The translations under genes and the position numbers were made by a program. A model generated the notes under the pieces. That model made no database searches and was not told where the DNA came from. It saw nothing but the letters and a program-made list of their open reading frames with translations. DNA of 64,000 bases from Ectopseudomonas chengduensis (GTDB lineage Bacteria; Pseudomonadota; Gammaproteobacteria; Pseudomonadales; Pseudomonadaceae), in NCBI RefSeq assembly GCF_015712065.1, contig NZ_JACFYZ010000008.1, forward strand, positions 124,001 through 188,000. Reading direction: 5' to 3'. Positions 25,078 to 35,600 of the stretch are shown piece by piece (positions within the stretch are counted from its first letter, which is position 1; every line of letters starts with the position of its first letter).

Positions 25078-27456
25078 ATGAAATTCAGTGAACAGTGGCT
25101 GCGCAGTTGGGTGAATCCCGACGTATCCCGCGAGGATCTGGTCGCGCGCCTGTCCATGGTCGGCCTTGAGGTTGATGCCGTGCAGCCGGTTGCGGGTGCC
25201 TTCAGTGGCGTGGTGGTCGGTGAGATTCTCAGCGCTGAACAGCATCCGGACGCCGACAAGTTGCGCGTGTGCCAGGTGAGTAATGGTGCCGAGACCTTCC
25301 AGGTCGTTTGCGGTGCGCCCAATGCCCGCGCCGGCATCAAGATTCCGTTCGCCATGATCGGCGCCGAGCTGCCGGGCGACTTCAAGATCAAGAAGGCCAA
25401 GCTGCGTGGTGTGGAGTCGCAGGGCATGCTGTGCTCGGCTTCCGAGCTGCAGATCAGCGAGGACAACAGTGGCCTGATGGAGCTGGCTGCCGATGCGCCA
25501 GTGGGTAGCGACATTCGCGCTTACCTGCAGCTTGATGACGCCAGCATCGAGATCGGCCTTACCCCTAACCGTGGTGACTGCCTGTCGCTCGCCGGCCTGG
25601 CTCGGGAAGTCGGTGCGATGTACAGCGCCGCTGTTTCACCGGTCGCTATCGACGTCGTTGCTCCTGCACATGACGAAGTACGCCCAGTCGAGGTGCTTGC
25701 GCCCAAGGCGTGCCCGCGTTACCTCGGTCGCGTTATCCGTAACGTTGATCTGTCCCGTCCGACCCCGCTGTGGATGGTCGAGCGGCTGCGTCGTTCTGAT
25801 ATTCGCAGTATCGACGCGGCGGTGGACATCACCAACTACGTGATGCTTGAGCTGGGCCAACCGATGCACGCCTTTGACCTCGCCGAAATCAATGGCGGCA
25901 TTCGCGTGCGCATGGCTGAAGAGGGCGAGAAGCTGGTGTTGCTCGACGGCCAGGAAGTTAGCCTGCGTGCCGATACTCTGGTCATCGCTGATCATGGCCG
26001 CGCGCTGGCCATCGCCGGCGTGATGGGCGGTGAGCACAGCGGTGTGAGCGACAATACCCGCGATCTGTTCCTGGAAAGCGCCTTCTTCGACAACATCGCT
26101 GTCGCTGGTAAGGCTCGTTCCTATGGCCTGCACACCGACGCGTCGCACCGCTTCGAGCGCGGTGTCGACTCGCAGCTGGCACGCAACGCGATGGAGCGTG
26201 CTACTGCGCTGCTGCTGGAAATCGTCGGCGGCGAAGCAGGCCCGATCATCGAAGCGAGTAGCGAGGCGGACCTGCCGAGCGTGGCGCCGATCACCCTGCG
26301 TGCCGAGCGTATCAGCCAGATGTTGGGCATGGACATGGATGGCACCGAGGTCGAGCGCCTGCTCACTGCGCTGGGTCTGGACGTCAGCGCTCAGGGTGCT
26401 GGCCAGTGGCTGGTCAGCGTGCCTAGCCATCGCTTCGACATCAGCCTGGAAGTGGACCTGATCGAAGAACTGGGTCGCCTGTATGGCTACAACCGTCTGC
26501 CGGTGCGCTACCCGCAGGCCCGTCTGGCGCCACAGGCCAAGTCCGAGGTGCGTGCTGAGCTGCCTGCTCTGCGTCGCCTGTTGGTCGCCCGTGGCTACCA
26601 GGAAGCGATCACCTACAGCTTCATCGATCCCAAGCTGTTCGAGCTGTTCACTCCTGGCGTAGAACCGCTGCAGTTGGCCAACCCGATTTCTGCCGATATG
26701 GCCGCCATGCGTTCCTCGCTGTGGCCGGGGCTGGTCAAGGCGCTGCAGCACAACCTCAATCGCCAGCAGTCGCGCGTGCGTCTGTTCGAGAGCGGCCTGC
26801 GTTTTGTCGGTCAGCTGGAAGGTCTGCAGCAGGAAGCCATGCTCGCCGGCGTGATCACCGGCAGCCGCCTGCCTGAAGGCTGGGCCAACAGCCGTGATAA
26901 CGTCGACTTCTATGATCTGAAAGCCGATGTCGAGGCGCTGCTGGGTTATGCCGGTGCGGCCGATGCCTTCTGCTTCGTGCCTGGCGAGCATCCTGCTCTG
27001 CATCCAGGCCAGACCGCTCGCATCGAGCGGGAAGGGCGCCTGGTAGGCTTCATCGGTGCTCTGCATCCTGAGCTCACCAAGACCCTGGGCTTGGATCAGC
27101 CGGTGTTCCTCTTCGAGCTGGTGCTGGCTGAAGTGGCTGCTGGCCGCATGCCGGCGTTCAGCGAGTTGTCGCGCTTCCCTGAAGTGCGTCGCGACCTGGC
27201 GCTGCTGGTTGATCGCGAGCAGCCGGCCGAGGCTGTGCTGGGCGCAATCCGTGAAACGGCGGGAGAATGGCTGACAGACCTCAAGCTATTTGACGTCTAT
27301 CACGGTAAAGGCATTGATCCGCTTAGAAAAAGCCTTGCCGTCGGCTTGACCTGGCAACATCCATCGCGCACTCTTAATGACGATGAGGTGAGTACTACTA
27401 CGCAAAATATCCTCACCTGCCTCGAACAAAGGTTCAACGCCACGTTAAGGAAGTAG
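25078..27456 (+). CDS. pheT: Phenylalanyl-tRNA synthetase beta subunit
   Basis: A 792-aa subunit. The tRNA-binding EMAP-like domain (about 40-150), B3/B4 editing domain, B5 domain and a C-terminal ferredoxin-fold anticodon domain (FSELSRFPEVRRDLALLVD) are all recognisable. ATG 25078 follows AAGGAG. The frame extends upstream into pheS without meaning. It is followed after three bases by ihfA. Confidence 0.98.
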   Translation: MKFSEQWLRSWVNPDVSREDLVARLSMVGLEVDAVQPVAGAFSGVVVGEILSAEQHPDADKLRVCQVSNGAETFQVVCGAPNARAGIKIPFAMIGAELPGDFKIKKAKLRGVESQGMLCSASELQISEDNSGLMELAADAPVGSDIRAYLQLDDASIEIGLTPNRGDCLSLAGLAREVGAMYSAAVSPVAIDVVAPAHDEVRPVEVLAPKACPRYLGRVIRNVDLSRPTPLWMVERLRRSDIRSIDAAVDITNYVMLELGQPMHAFDLAEINGGIRVRMAEEGEKLVLLDGQEVSLRADTLVIADHGRALAIAGVMGGEHSGVSDNTRDLFLESAFFDNIAVAGKARSYGLHTDASHRFERGVDSQLARNAMERATALLLEIVGGEAGPIIEASSEADLPSVAPITLRAERISQMLGMDMDGTEVERLLTALGLDVSAQGAGQWLVSVPSHRFDISLEVDLIEELGRLYGYNRLPVRYPQARLAPQAKSEVRAELPALRRLLVARGYQEAITYSFIDPKLFELFTPGVEPLQLANPISADMAAMRSSLWPGLVKALQHNLNRQQSRVRLFESGLRFVGQLEGLQQEAMLAGVITGSRLPEGWANSRDNVDFYDLKADVEALLGYAGAADAFCFVPGEHPALHPGQTARIEREGRLVGFIGALHPELTKTLGLDQPVFLFELVLAEVAAGRMPAFSELSRFPEVRRDLALLVDREQPAEAVLGAIRETAGEWLTDLKLFDVYHGKGIDPLRKSLAVGLTWQHPSRTLNDDEVSTTTQNILTCLEQRFNATLRK

Positions 27457-27459
27457 CGT

Positions 27460-27762
27460 ATGGGGGCTCTGACGAAAGCTGAAATGGCGGAACGTCTGTA
27501 TGAAGAGCTCGGCCTGAACAAACGGGAAGCCAAGGAGCTGGTGGAGCTGTTTTTTGAAGAGATCCGCCAGGCTCTTGAGCTGAACGAACAGGTCAAGCTG
27601 TCCGGGTTCGGCAACTTCGACTTGCGCGATAAGCGCCAGCGACCCGGCCGTAACCCGAAAACAGGGGAAGAGATTCCAATCACGGCTCGCCGTGTGGTCA
27701 CTTTTCGTCCAGGGCAAAAATTGAAAGCCAGGGTCGAGGCCTATGCTGGAACCAAGTCATAA
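27460..27762 (+). CDS. ihfA: Integration host factor alpha subunit
   Basis: A 100-aa DNA-bending protein of the HU/IHF family. It has the conserved LSGFGNFDLRDKRQRPGRNPKTGE segment with the intercalating Pro region (RPGRNP, about 61-66). It is co-transcribed with pheST, as usual. The last 20 bases overlap the MerR-family gene. Confidence 0.98.
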   Translation: MGALTKAEMAERLYEELGLNKREAKELVELFFEEIRQALELNEQVKLSGFGNFDLRDKRQRPGRNPKTGEEIPITARRVVTFRPGQKLKARVEAYAGTKS

Positions 27763-28099
27763 CGACGAACTACCGGCAATTCCCGGCAAACGCTACTTCA
27801 CCATTGGTGAGGTCAGTGAACTCTGCGCGGTCAAGCCCCACGTTCTACGTTACTGGGAACAGGAATTCCCACAGCTGAATCCGGTGAAGCGGCGGGGCAA
27901 CCGTCGCTATTACCAGCGTCAGGATGTGCTGATGATTAGGCAGATTCGTGCACTCCTGTACGATCAAGGCTTCACCATCGGTGGCGCACGTCAGCGCCTT
28001 TCTGGTGACGAAGCCAAGGACGACACTACTCAGTATCGTCAGCTGATCAAACAGATGATTGCCGAGCTTGAGGATGTTTTGCATGTACTGAAGAAGTAA
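27743..28099 (+). CDS. MerR-family regulator downstream of ihfA
   Basis: A 118-aa protein with an N-terminal winged helix (YFTIGEVSELCAVKPHVLRYWEQEFPQL, about 18-45) and a short C-terminal coiled coil with no effector or cysteine motif. A small MerR protein always follows ihfA in Pseudomonas; its targets are unknown to me. It is translationally coupled to ihfA by the 20-base overlap. Confidence 0.93.
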   Translation: MLEPSHNDELPAIPGKRYFTIGEVSELCAVKPHVLRYWEQEFPQLNPVKRRGNRRYYQRQDVLMIRQIRALLYDQGFTIGGARQRLSGDEAKDDTTQYRQLIKQMIAELEDVLHVLKK

Positions 28100-28112
28100 G
28101 GCCAAGAAAAAG

Positions 28113-28142
28113 TTGCCTTATTTCAAAAGCTTAATGTATAGT
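28113..28142 (+). promoter_or_regulatory. tRNA-Pro promoter
   Basis: TTGCCT (28113-28118), 18-base spacer, TATAGT (28137-28142). A small hairpin (GCTTTCGG-TCA-CCCGAAAGC) lies between it and the tRNA. Confidence 0.6.
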
Positions 28143-28174
28143 TCCTCCCGCTTTCGGTCACCCGAAAGCATCGT

Positions 28175-28251
28175 CGGGGCGTAGCGCAGCCCGGTAGCGC
28201 ACTTGCATGGGGTGCAAGGGGTCGAGTGTTCGAATCACTCCGTCCCGACCA
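28175..28251 (+). tRNA. tRNA-Pro (anticodon GGG)
   Basis: 77 bases with encoded CCA. Acceptor stem CGGGGCG/CGTCCCG, anticodon stem CTTGC/GCAAG with loop ATGGGGT. It is a likely integration site, because an integrase remnant lies directly downstream. Confidence 0.95.
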
Positions 28252-28269
28252 ACAAATCCCTACATTAGA

Positions 28270-28297
28270 GCCTGGTCAGTGATGACCAGGCTTTTTT
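28270..28297 (+). terminator. Terminator of tRNA-Pro
   Basis: GCCTGGTCA-GTGA-TGACCAGGC followed by six T residues. Confidence 0.92.
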
Positions 28298-28324
28298 GTG
28301 TCAGGGACTTTTGCGGGACTTTTT

Positions 28325-28965
28325 TCATCCTGCCATCCTCCTCAAAATTGTCAGGGCCGGCCCGCGCGAGTCTGTAGCCGAAATCCTGTTGGCTTCATCG
28401 ATCAGTTTGCCCAGCTCGGCGGCCGAGTAGTGACTGGTGATGCTGCCGTTCTTGTGGCCCAGCAGAGTCTTTCTGTCTTCCTCCGTTACCCCAGCTGCCG
28501 AAGTCTTCGGCCGAAGGTGTGCTTCAGATCGTGAACGCGGATCGAAGCAAATCCAGCTGGGGCAGGGCGCAGAAAGCGCTCCTGGAACTTCTTCGCTGCT
28601 CTGACCCTGGCTTTCTTCCATGCCGAATCGTTCATCCGGTGAACTGGAGTGGCCTTGCCGTTTCGATCGGGTCTGTAAGGAAATACCCAAATCGGATCAA
28701 GCCCACGCTGTCCCTCGATGACCGACTTGGCTACGTTGTTGAGTACAACGAGCCGCTCGTCGCCGTTCTTGACCCCGGAGCTCTCATGTCGGCCACCAAA
28801 AATCCGCCGGTATGAGAAATACGCTGGTGTTGAGCTCAGGAATCGGTATCTCCCAATCCCAGCGCAGCTTCACAACCTCCTGTTCGCGTGAGCCGCTGTT
28901 GCCCTTATACAGGGCCATGCGGCGCAAATGATGCTCCTCTTGGTTGCGATAGAAGCGCGCTCAGG
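28325..28965 (-). pseudogene. Tyrosine recombinase (phage-type integrase), 5'-truncated and frameshifted
   Basis: Read on the minus strand, the C-terminal catalytic part of a site-specific integrase can be followed through three frames. The first piece holds RRMALYKG-NSGSREQEVVKLRW with the first catalytic Arg. After an extra T near 28800 comes the piece ending IRVHDLKHTFGRRLR. After a missing base near 28500 comes GVTEEDRKTLLGHKNGSITSHY with the active-site Tyr. The N-terminal half is gone. Note HDLKHT where HxLRHT is usual. Its end points at tRNA-Pro, the normal position for an island or prophage integrase; it marks an old insertion. Confidence 0.85.
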
Positions 28966-28991
28966 GCGCTTTCAATTTTGACAGATTATCT

Positions 28992-31900
28992 TTAGTTGTT
29001 CTTATGCGCCGTATGGTGTTCGCGAAAAGCTTGGTTGATATTCTGTCGTAGCTGCTCATCGTCCCAAGGCTTGGTGAGGAACTTGTAGATAGCGCCCTGA
29101 TTGATTGCATCGGTAACCGATTTGAGGTCCGTATAGCCTGAAAGCACGATTCGGATAGTGTCTGGGTATAGATCTTTAACCAAACTTAGAAATTCGGTGC
29201 CGCTCATTTCCGGCATGCGTTGGTCAGAGAGGATCACCTGCACATCATGTTTGGCCAATAGCTCAAAAGCGTCTTGGGCACGGGTTGCCATGAGAATCTT
29301 ATAGCCGTCGCGGCGAAGGAGGCGGGCGAGGGCGCGAAGGATATTCTCCTCGTCGTCGAGCAGCAGCAAGGTCTGCTCCTGTTCCTTGCCGGCCAGCTGG
29401 CCCGGCTCCAGGGTCAGTATGCGTGCGCGCAGGAAGTCCTGCAGCTCGGCGAAGGGCATCGGTTTGGCGAAGTAGTAGCCCTGGAACTCGTCGCACTGGC
29501 TCTTCTTCAGGAAGGCGAACTGCGGCTCGGTTTCCACTCCTTCGGCGATCACCTTCAGGCGCAGGTGGTGGGCCATGGAGATGATGCCCTGGGTGATCGC
29601 CGCGTCGTGGCGGTCGCTGATGATTTCCTGGACGAAGGAGCGGTCGATCTTGACCTTATCGATGGGCAGGCGCTTGAGGTAGTTGAGACTGGAGAAACCG
29701 GTGCCGAAATCGTCGATGGCGATCTTCACGCCCAGGCGCTTGAGCTGGTGCAGGGTGTCGATGGCCCGCTCGGCATTGTGCAGCAGCACGGTTTCGGTGA
29801 TTTCCAGCTCCAGCAGGTCGGCATCCAGGCCGTACTTGCTGAGAATGGCACTGATGCTGTCGACGAAGTTGTTGCGTTGGAAGTGCACCGGCGAGATGTT
29901 CACCGCCATACTCGGCCCGGTCATGCCCTGTTCGCACAGTTCCTTGATCTGCCGGCAGGCGGTGTCCAGCACCCACTGGCTCAGCGGGATGATCTGCCCG
30001 GTGTCTTCGGCGATGGGCACGAACAACGCCGGCGAGATGAAGCCCCTGCTCGGGTGTTCCCAGCGCAGCAGGGCCTCGAGGCCGACCACCCGGCCGCTGC
30101 GACCGTCGATCTGGGGTTGGTAGTAGAGGGTGAAGTCCTGGTTCTCGATGGCTTTCTGCAGTTCGTTGCGCAGCACCAACCGCTCGCCGACGCGCTGGTT
30201 GAGGTCGTTGGTGAACCACTGGTAATTGTTGCGCCCTTCCTGCTTGGCCTTGTACATGGCCAGGTCGGCCTGCTGGATCAACTGCATGGGCTGGTCCAGC
30301 TGGCCGTCGCTGAGGGTGATGCCGATGCTCGCGGTGACGTGCAGGTCGATGCCCTGGACGCGGTAGGGCCGGGCGATGTTGTTCAGCAGGCGTTCGGCCA
30401 CCAGCAGCACGTCCTCCTCGCGCGCCAGGTCCGGCAACAGCACGATGAACTCGTCGCCGCCCATGCGCGCCACGGTGTCGCCGGGGCGCACCTGGGCGCT
30501 CATCCGCCGTGCCACTTCGAGCAGAATCTGGTCACCGAAATGGTGGCCCATGGAGTCGTTGATCGGCTTGAAACCGTCCAGGTCGATGAACATCACCGCC
30601 AGGCTGCGCTGGTAGCGCTGGGAAATCTGGCAGCCCTGGCGTAGGCGGTCTTCCAGCAGAGTGCGGTTGGGCAGGCCGGTGAGCACGTCGTGGCTGGCGT
30701 TGAAGCTCAGCTCGTCCTGGTAGCGTCTTTCCTCGCTGATGTCGTTCTGCACACCGACGAAGTGGGTCAGCTCGCCGCGCTCGTTGAGCACCGGCGAGAT
30801 GTACAGGTCGTTCCAGAACGGACTGCCGTCCTTGCGGTAGTTGCGCAGCACCACATGGGCTTCGCTGGATTGCGCCAGGCCGTGGCGGATGACGTCCAGC
30901 GCTGCCTGGTCGCGCTCGCCGCTCTGCAACATGCGACAGTTGTGGCCGATGGCCTCGTGCGCGCTGTAGCCGGTAATGCGCTCGAAAGCCGGATTGACGT
31001 AGATGATCGGGTGGTCGAACTCCTGCGCGTCGACTATCACCACGCCGTTGTAGCTGGCTTCCAGGCTGCGCTTGAGCAGGCGCAACTGCTTCTCCGACTC
31101 CTTGCGTTCGCCGATGTCGCGCAGCGACAGCAGGCGCACCTGCTGGCCTTCCCAGTCGGTCTCGGAGAGCTGGATTTCCACCTCCAGCTCGTCGCCGGCC
31201 GGCGTCTGCAGGCTCCACTCGAAGAGGTCTTCGCTGATGTGCGGCAGTTCGAAGCGTAATTGCAGCAGTTGCGCATGGCTGGCTTCGAACAGCAGCTCGG
31301 CGGCCGGGTTGGCGTAGCGCAGGGCGCCTTCGCCGTCGACCACCAGTAGGGCATCGCGGGTGTCGTCGAGCAGCTTGCGAAATGATCGCTCGCGCCGCGT
31401 GGCCTCCTCGCGCGCGCGCTGTTTTTCGGTGACATCAATGGCCAGCACCAGGCAGCAGGGTTGTTCGTCGAACTCGAAGTCATGCACCAGCACCTCGGCC
31501 ATGACCTCGTGGCCGGCCTTATGCTGGTAGCGCCACAACCCGGTCTCCGGGTTGGCGATCGACACATTGCGCATGTTGGAGTTGAAGTAGGCGAGGAAGC
31601 GCTGCTGCTCTTCGCGGCTGCGGATATCCAGCACGCTCATGGCCAGGAATTCTGCCTGCGAGTAGCCGAAGAAGCGCGTCGCGGCCAGGTTGACGGCGAG
31701 AAAGCGCAGGTTTTCCTTGTTGAATACCCACATGGGTTCGGGATTGGACTCGAACAACAGGCGGTAGCGCTGCTCGCTTTCCGCCAAGCGCGCGGTGGCC
31801 TGGCCGCGTTCGATGGCGTAGCGAATGCTACGCAGCAACTGGGTGCTGTCGAAGCCGCCCTTGACCAGATAGTCCGCGGCCCCCAGGGCGATGGCACTGG

Positions 31901-32192
31901 CGTCTAGGCGCGCGTCGCCCTGGCCAGTGAGCAGGATGATCGGCCGGCTGGCGCCGGCCTGGCGCGCCTGCTCGATCAGCTCCAGGCCCGATTCAGCGCC
32001 GAGTCGGTAGTCCACCAGGTAGAGATCGTGGTCCTGCGCGAGGATGCTGGCCAGGCCCTGTTGGTAATCGGCGCACCAGTCCAGTTGCAGCGGCGCGTCC
32101 GTTGCCTGGCGCAGCAAGTCGCGGGTGATGACGAAGTCGTCTTCATCGTCGTCGATCAGCAACAGGCGCCAGTGGTTTTCGAGTCGGGTCAT
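28992..32192 (-). CDS. Receiver-PAS-GGDEF-EAL-receiver signalling protein
   Basis: 1066 aa. Order: N-terminal receiver (about 8-125; LYLVDYRLG), three PAS-type domains (about 140-490), GGDEF (about 495-660) with intact GGDEF near 577 and an RPGD inhibitory site five residues before it, EAL (about 675-925) with EAL near 703 and the other catalytic motifs present (ITETVL, DDFGTGFSSL, AEGVET), and a second, C-terminal receiver (about 945-1060; ILSDQRMPEMSG, KPWDDEQL). Both c-di-GMP synthesis and breakdown look possible. Last gene of the nine-gene operon; its start overlaps the preceding receiver gene by four bases. Confidence 0.92.
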   Translation of the reverse strand: MTRLENHWRLLLIDDDEDDFVITRDLLRQATDAPLQLDWCADYQQGLASILAQDHDLYLVDYRLGAESGLELIEQARQAGASRPIILLTGQGDARLDASAIALGAADYLVKGGFDSTQLLRSIRYAIERGQATARLAESEQRYRLLFESNPEPMWVFNKENLRFLAVNLAATRFFGYSQAEFLAMSVLDIRSREEQQRFLAYFNSNMRNVSIANPETGLWRYQHKAGHEVMAEVLVHDFEFDEQPCCLVLAIDVTEKQRAREEATRRERSFRKLLDDTRDALLVVDGEGALRYANPAAELLFEASHAQLLQLRFELPHISEDLFEWSLQTPAGDELEVEIQLSETDWEGQQVRLLSLRDIGERKESEKQLRLLKRSLEASYNGVVIVDAQEFDHPIIYVNPAFERITGYSAHEAIGHNCRMLQSGERDQAALDVIRHGLAQSSEAHVVLRNYRKDGSPFWNDLYISPVLNERGELTHFVGVQNDISEERRYQDELSFNASHDVLTGLPNRTLLEDRLRQGCQISQRYQRSLAVMFIDLDGFKPINDSMGHHFGDQILLEVARRMSAQVRPGDTVARMGGDEFIVLLPDLAREEDVLLVAERLLNNIARPYRVQGIDLHVTASIGITLSDGQLDQPMQLIQQADLAMYKAKQEGRNNYQWFTNDLNQRVGERLVLRNELQKAIENQDFTLYYQPQIDGRSGRVVGLEALLRWEHPSRGFISPALFVPIAEDTGQIIPLSQWVLDTACRQIKELCEQGMTGPSMAVNISPVHFQRNNFVDSISAILSKYGLDADLLELEITETVLLHNAERAIDTLHQLKRLGVKIAIDDFGTGFSSLNYLKRLPIDKVKIDRSFVQEIISDRHDAAITQGIISMAHHLRLKVIAEGVETEPQFAFLKKSQCDEFQGYYFAKPMPFAELQDFLRARILTLEPGQLAGKEQEQTLLLLDDEENILRALARLLRRDGYKILMATRAQDAFELLAKHDVQVILSDQRMPEMSGTEFLSLVKDLYPDTIRIVLSGYTDLKSVTDAINQGAIYKFLTKPWDDEQLRQNINQAFREHHTAHKNN

Positions 32193-32647
32193 ACGGGCTT
32201 GCCATCCACGGGGAGTTCGACGGTTTCCAGCCAGTAGCGGCCGAGGGTCTTCACCACCTCGAGCAGGCCGGTATAGGTCACCGGCTTGGTGATGAACGAA
32301 TTGCTCCCCATGTCGTAGCTGCGCAGGATGTCTTCCTCGGCCGACGAGGTGGTCAGTACCACCACCGGGATGCCGCGCAGCAGCGCGTCGGATTTGATCG
32401 CGTGCAGCGCCTCGCGGCCGTCCATGCGCGGCATGTTGAGGTCGAGCAGGATCAGGCCGGGTAACGGGTAGAGCTCCTCGTCGTCGTAGGGCGCATGCCG
32501 CCGCAAGTAGTCGAGCAGCGCCTCGCCGTCATGCACGAAGTGTAGCGTGTTGTCGATGCGGCACTCGGCGAACGCCTCCCGTGTCATTAGGCAGTCATCC
32601 TGGTCGTCGTCGGCGATCAGGATGTGTACGGGGGGCTGTGCGTTCAT
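32189..32647 (-). CDS. Stand-alone receiver protein (Rcp1/CheY-like)
   Basis: A 152-aa single receiver domain: acidic pocket ADDDQDD (about 11-17), phospho-acceptor in LILLDLNMPRMDG, Thr in VVLTTSS and Lys in FITKPV. The type is the longer Rcp1-like receiver often paired with phytochrome-like or multi-PAS kinases. Start and stop overlap the flanking genes by four bases each (ATGA), so translation is coupled. The natural partner is the 1808-aa kinase just upstream, which lacks its own receiver. Confidence 0.92.
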   Translation of the reverse strand: MNAQPPVHILIADDDQDDCLMTREAFAECRIDNTLHFVHDGEALLDYLRRHAPYDDEELYPLPGLILLDLNMPRMDGREALHAIKSDALLRGIPVVVLTTSSAEEDILRSYDMGSNSFITKPVTYTGLLEVVKTLGRYWLETVELPVDGKPV

Positions 32648-35600
32648 GGCGTGGGTTTGTCCATAGGCGGGAAACTGATGCGAAAGGTGCTGCCGGCACC
32701 GTGGGTGCTGCTGGCGGTGATGCTGGCGCCGTGGCGCTCGACAATCTTCTTGACGATGGCCAGGCCGATGCCGGTGCCGGCGTAGGCTTCGCGGCCATGC
32801 AGGCGCTGGAAGGGATTGAAGATGCGGTCCAGGTACTTCTCGTCGAAGCCGATGCCGTTGTCGGCGATGCACAGTACCCAGGAGCCGTCGCCCGGGTGTT
32901 CGGCATAGATGCGGATCAGTGGCTTTTCCCCGGCTCGCTGGAATTTCAGGGAATTGCTCAGCAGGTTCTGCAGTACCCGGCGTAACTGGCTGGCGTCGCC
33001 CCGCACCGGCGGCAGGGGCTCGCGCTGGACCTGCGCGCCACTCTGTTCCAGGGATGTTTCCAGGTCCTGCAGCACCTCGTCGAGCAATTGGTCGAGGTCG
33101 AGCTTCTGCAGCGGCTGGCCGCGGGTATTGACTCGCGAGTAGTCGAGCAGGTCGATGATCAGCGCCTGCATGCGCGCCGCCGCCGAGGTCATGCGCTGCA
33201 GGTAGTCGCGGCCGTCGTCGTCGAGGCCGTCGCTGCGCTTGGCGAGGCGCTCGGAGAAGGCCTGGATCTTGCGCAGCGGTTCCTGCAGGTCGTGCGAGGC
33301 GACGAAGGCGAACTCCTCCAGCTCGCGGTTGCTGCGCTTCAGTTCGAGCAGGGTACGCTGCAACTGCTCCTGGGTCGCGCGGCGTTCGCTGATGTTCTGG
33401 AAGTACACGGCCAGGCCCTCCTCGGAGGGGTAGGCATGCAGCTCGAACCAGCTCTGGAAGGGTTCGTAGAAACTCTCGAAGTGGCAGGCCTGGTTGTCGC
33501 GCCGGGCCTGGCGGTAGCGCTGGCCGATCTCGCTGTCGTAGGAACCGGGGAAGGCTGTCCAAACACTCTGTCCCAGGGTGGCGGTAGCGCTGATGTTCAG
33601 CTGCCGCTCGGCCTCGGGGTTGATGTAGGTGAATCGCCAATCGCTGTCGAGAGTGTAGAAGGCATCGCTGATACTTTCCAGGGTGTTCGTCAGGCGCTCG
33701 GCCAGGCGCTGCGCCTGCTTCAGCGCCTGCTTGCGCTCGCTGATGTCCTGCAGGGCGCCGGAGATACGCACGATCTGCCCATTGTCGTCGCGCACCGCCT
33801 GGCCGGCCACCTGCACGTACAGGTGCTTGCCATGGGCGTCGAGCATCTCCACGTCGAGGTCGAAGCCGATGCCTTGCTCGATGCAATCCTCGACCGCCAG
33901 GGTCACCCGTTCGCGATAGGCCGGCAGGTAGAGCTGCAGGCCTTCGGCCAGGTCGGGCAGGGTGCCGACCGGGAAACCGAGCAGGCTGTGCATCTCCTCC
34001 GACCAAAGCACCTGGCGGCTGGGCAGCTCGATCGACCAGCCACCGAGCTTGGCGATGCTGCCGGCCATGCTCAGCAGCAGGCTGTTCTGGCGCATCTGCT
34101 CGGCCACCGCACGTTGCAGGCTGATGTCGCGGGCGGCGCAGTAGATCACCTGGTCGTCGGCCAGCGCCGCGCTGAGTTGCAGCCAGAGCTGCTGGCCCCT
34201 GGCGTCGTGCACGCGGATCTCCAGATCCTTGACCACGGCTCCGCGTTGCAGCTGCTCGATGGCGTTCTGCATCAGGGGACGATCCTCGGGATGGATCAGC
34301 TGCAGGTAGGGCTGGCCGATCAGCGCGCTCGCCGTATGCCGCAGGGTGCTGGCGAAGGCCGGGTTGACCTGGATGAACTGGCCCTGCTGGCCGATCATGC
34401 AGAACATGTCCAGCGACAGGTTGAAGAACTGATTGCGTTCGCGCAGCGCCTGATCGGCCTGGCGCAGCGTGGTGATGTCGCGCAGTACGATGACCCAGCC
34501 ACCGTCGTCCGCGCCGCCGCTCATCGGCCGGGCGTCGTAGAGTAGGGTGTGCGGGCGCTCGCCATGCAGTACGAGTTCGCCGTGCACGGCCTCGTCGTCC
34601 GCCATCGGCAGCGGCCATTGGCTCGGCTGCAGCGGCAGCACCTGGGCCAGCGGCTGGCCGCTGAGGTCCTGCTCGCCCTGCTGCAATAATGCCCGGGCCG
34701 CCGGGTTGAGAAAGCTCAGGCGGTCCTGCGCATCCACTGCCAGCAGGCCCTCGCCCATGCTGTCGGTAATCGCCGAGGTGAACTCCAGTTGCTGCTGTAA
34801 GCGCCGGTCGCCGGCCAGCACTTCGTTGAACAGGCGACTGTTTTCCAGCACCGACACGGCCATCTGCGCGAACTGCTGGGCAATCGCCTGGTCGTCCTCT
34901 TCGAACTCCCCTTCATATTTGTCCGACAGCTGCAACAGGCCGAGGTTGCGCCCGTCCTTGTCGATCAGCGGCACGGCCAGCCAGCCGCGCATCGGCGGGT
35001 GCTTCCCGGCATGCTCGCCGAAACCGCGCCAGCGCGGGTGACGTTCCAGCTCGGCCTGGCTCAAGCGTAGCGGCTGGTTGTCCTGGCAGATCAGCGCATA
35101 GATGCCGCTGCCGTCCGGACGAGTCGCGTAGTTGCGCCAGGCGGCGTACTTGTCCGACAGCGACACGCCACTGATCGACTGGGCCCAGTCGTCGCCGCGG
35201 GTCAGGCTGATCACCGCCAGGTGCGCGCCGATGACCAGACGCACCTGTTCCACCAGGTAGTCGATCAGCGCCTGATGGTCTAGTAGCTTGGCGGTGGCGA
35301 TGGCCGCCGCACTCAGGCCACGCAGCTGTTCGGCCTTGCGTTCGGCACGCTCCAGGGCCTGCTGCAGGGCCGCGGTAATGCGCTCGCGTTCGCTAATGTC
35401 CTTGGCGATGCCGAAGATGCCGACGATCTGTCCGTCGACCATGATCGGCAGGTTGGTCACGTCCAGTGCCAGCTGTTGCCCGCTCGGGCCGATAATGTGG
35501 GTCTCGTAACGTTGCGGGATGCCGGTGCAGGCGGCGGCGAAATGCTGCTCGGTACGCGCGCGATCGGCCTTGGCGATCATCCCGGCGAAGTGCTCGCCGA

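Noticed and set aside
32189..34618. 809-aa minus-strand frame covering the receiver gene
   Set aside because: Only its last 152 residues are real (start 32647); the rest is an off-frame reading of the giant kinase.
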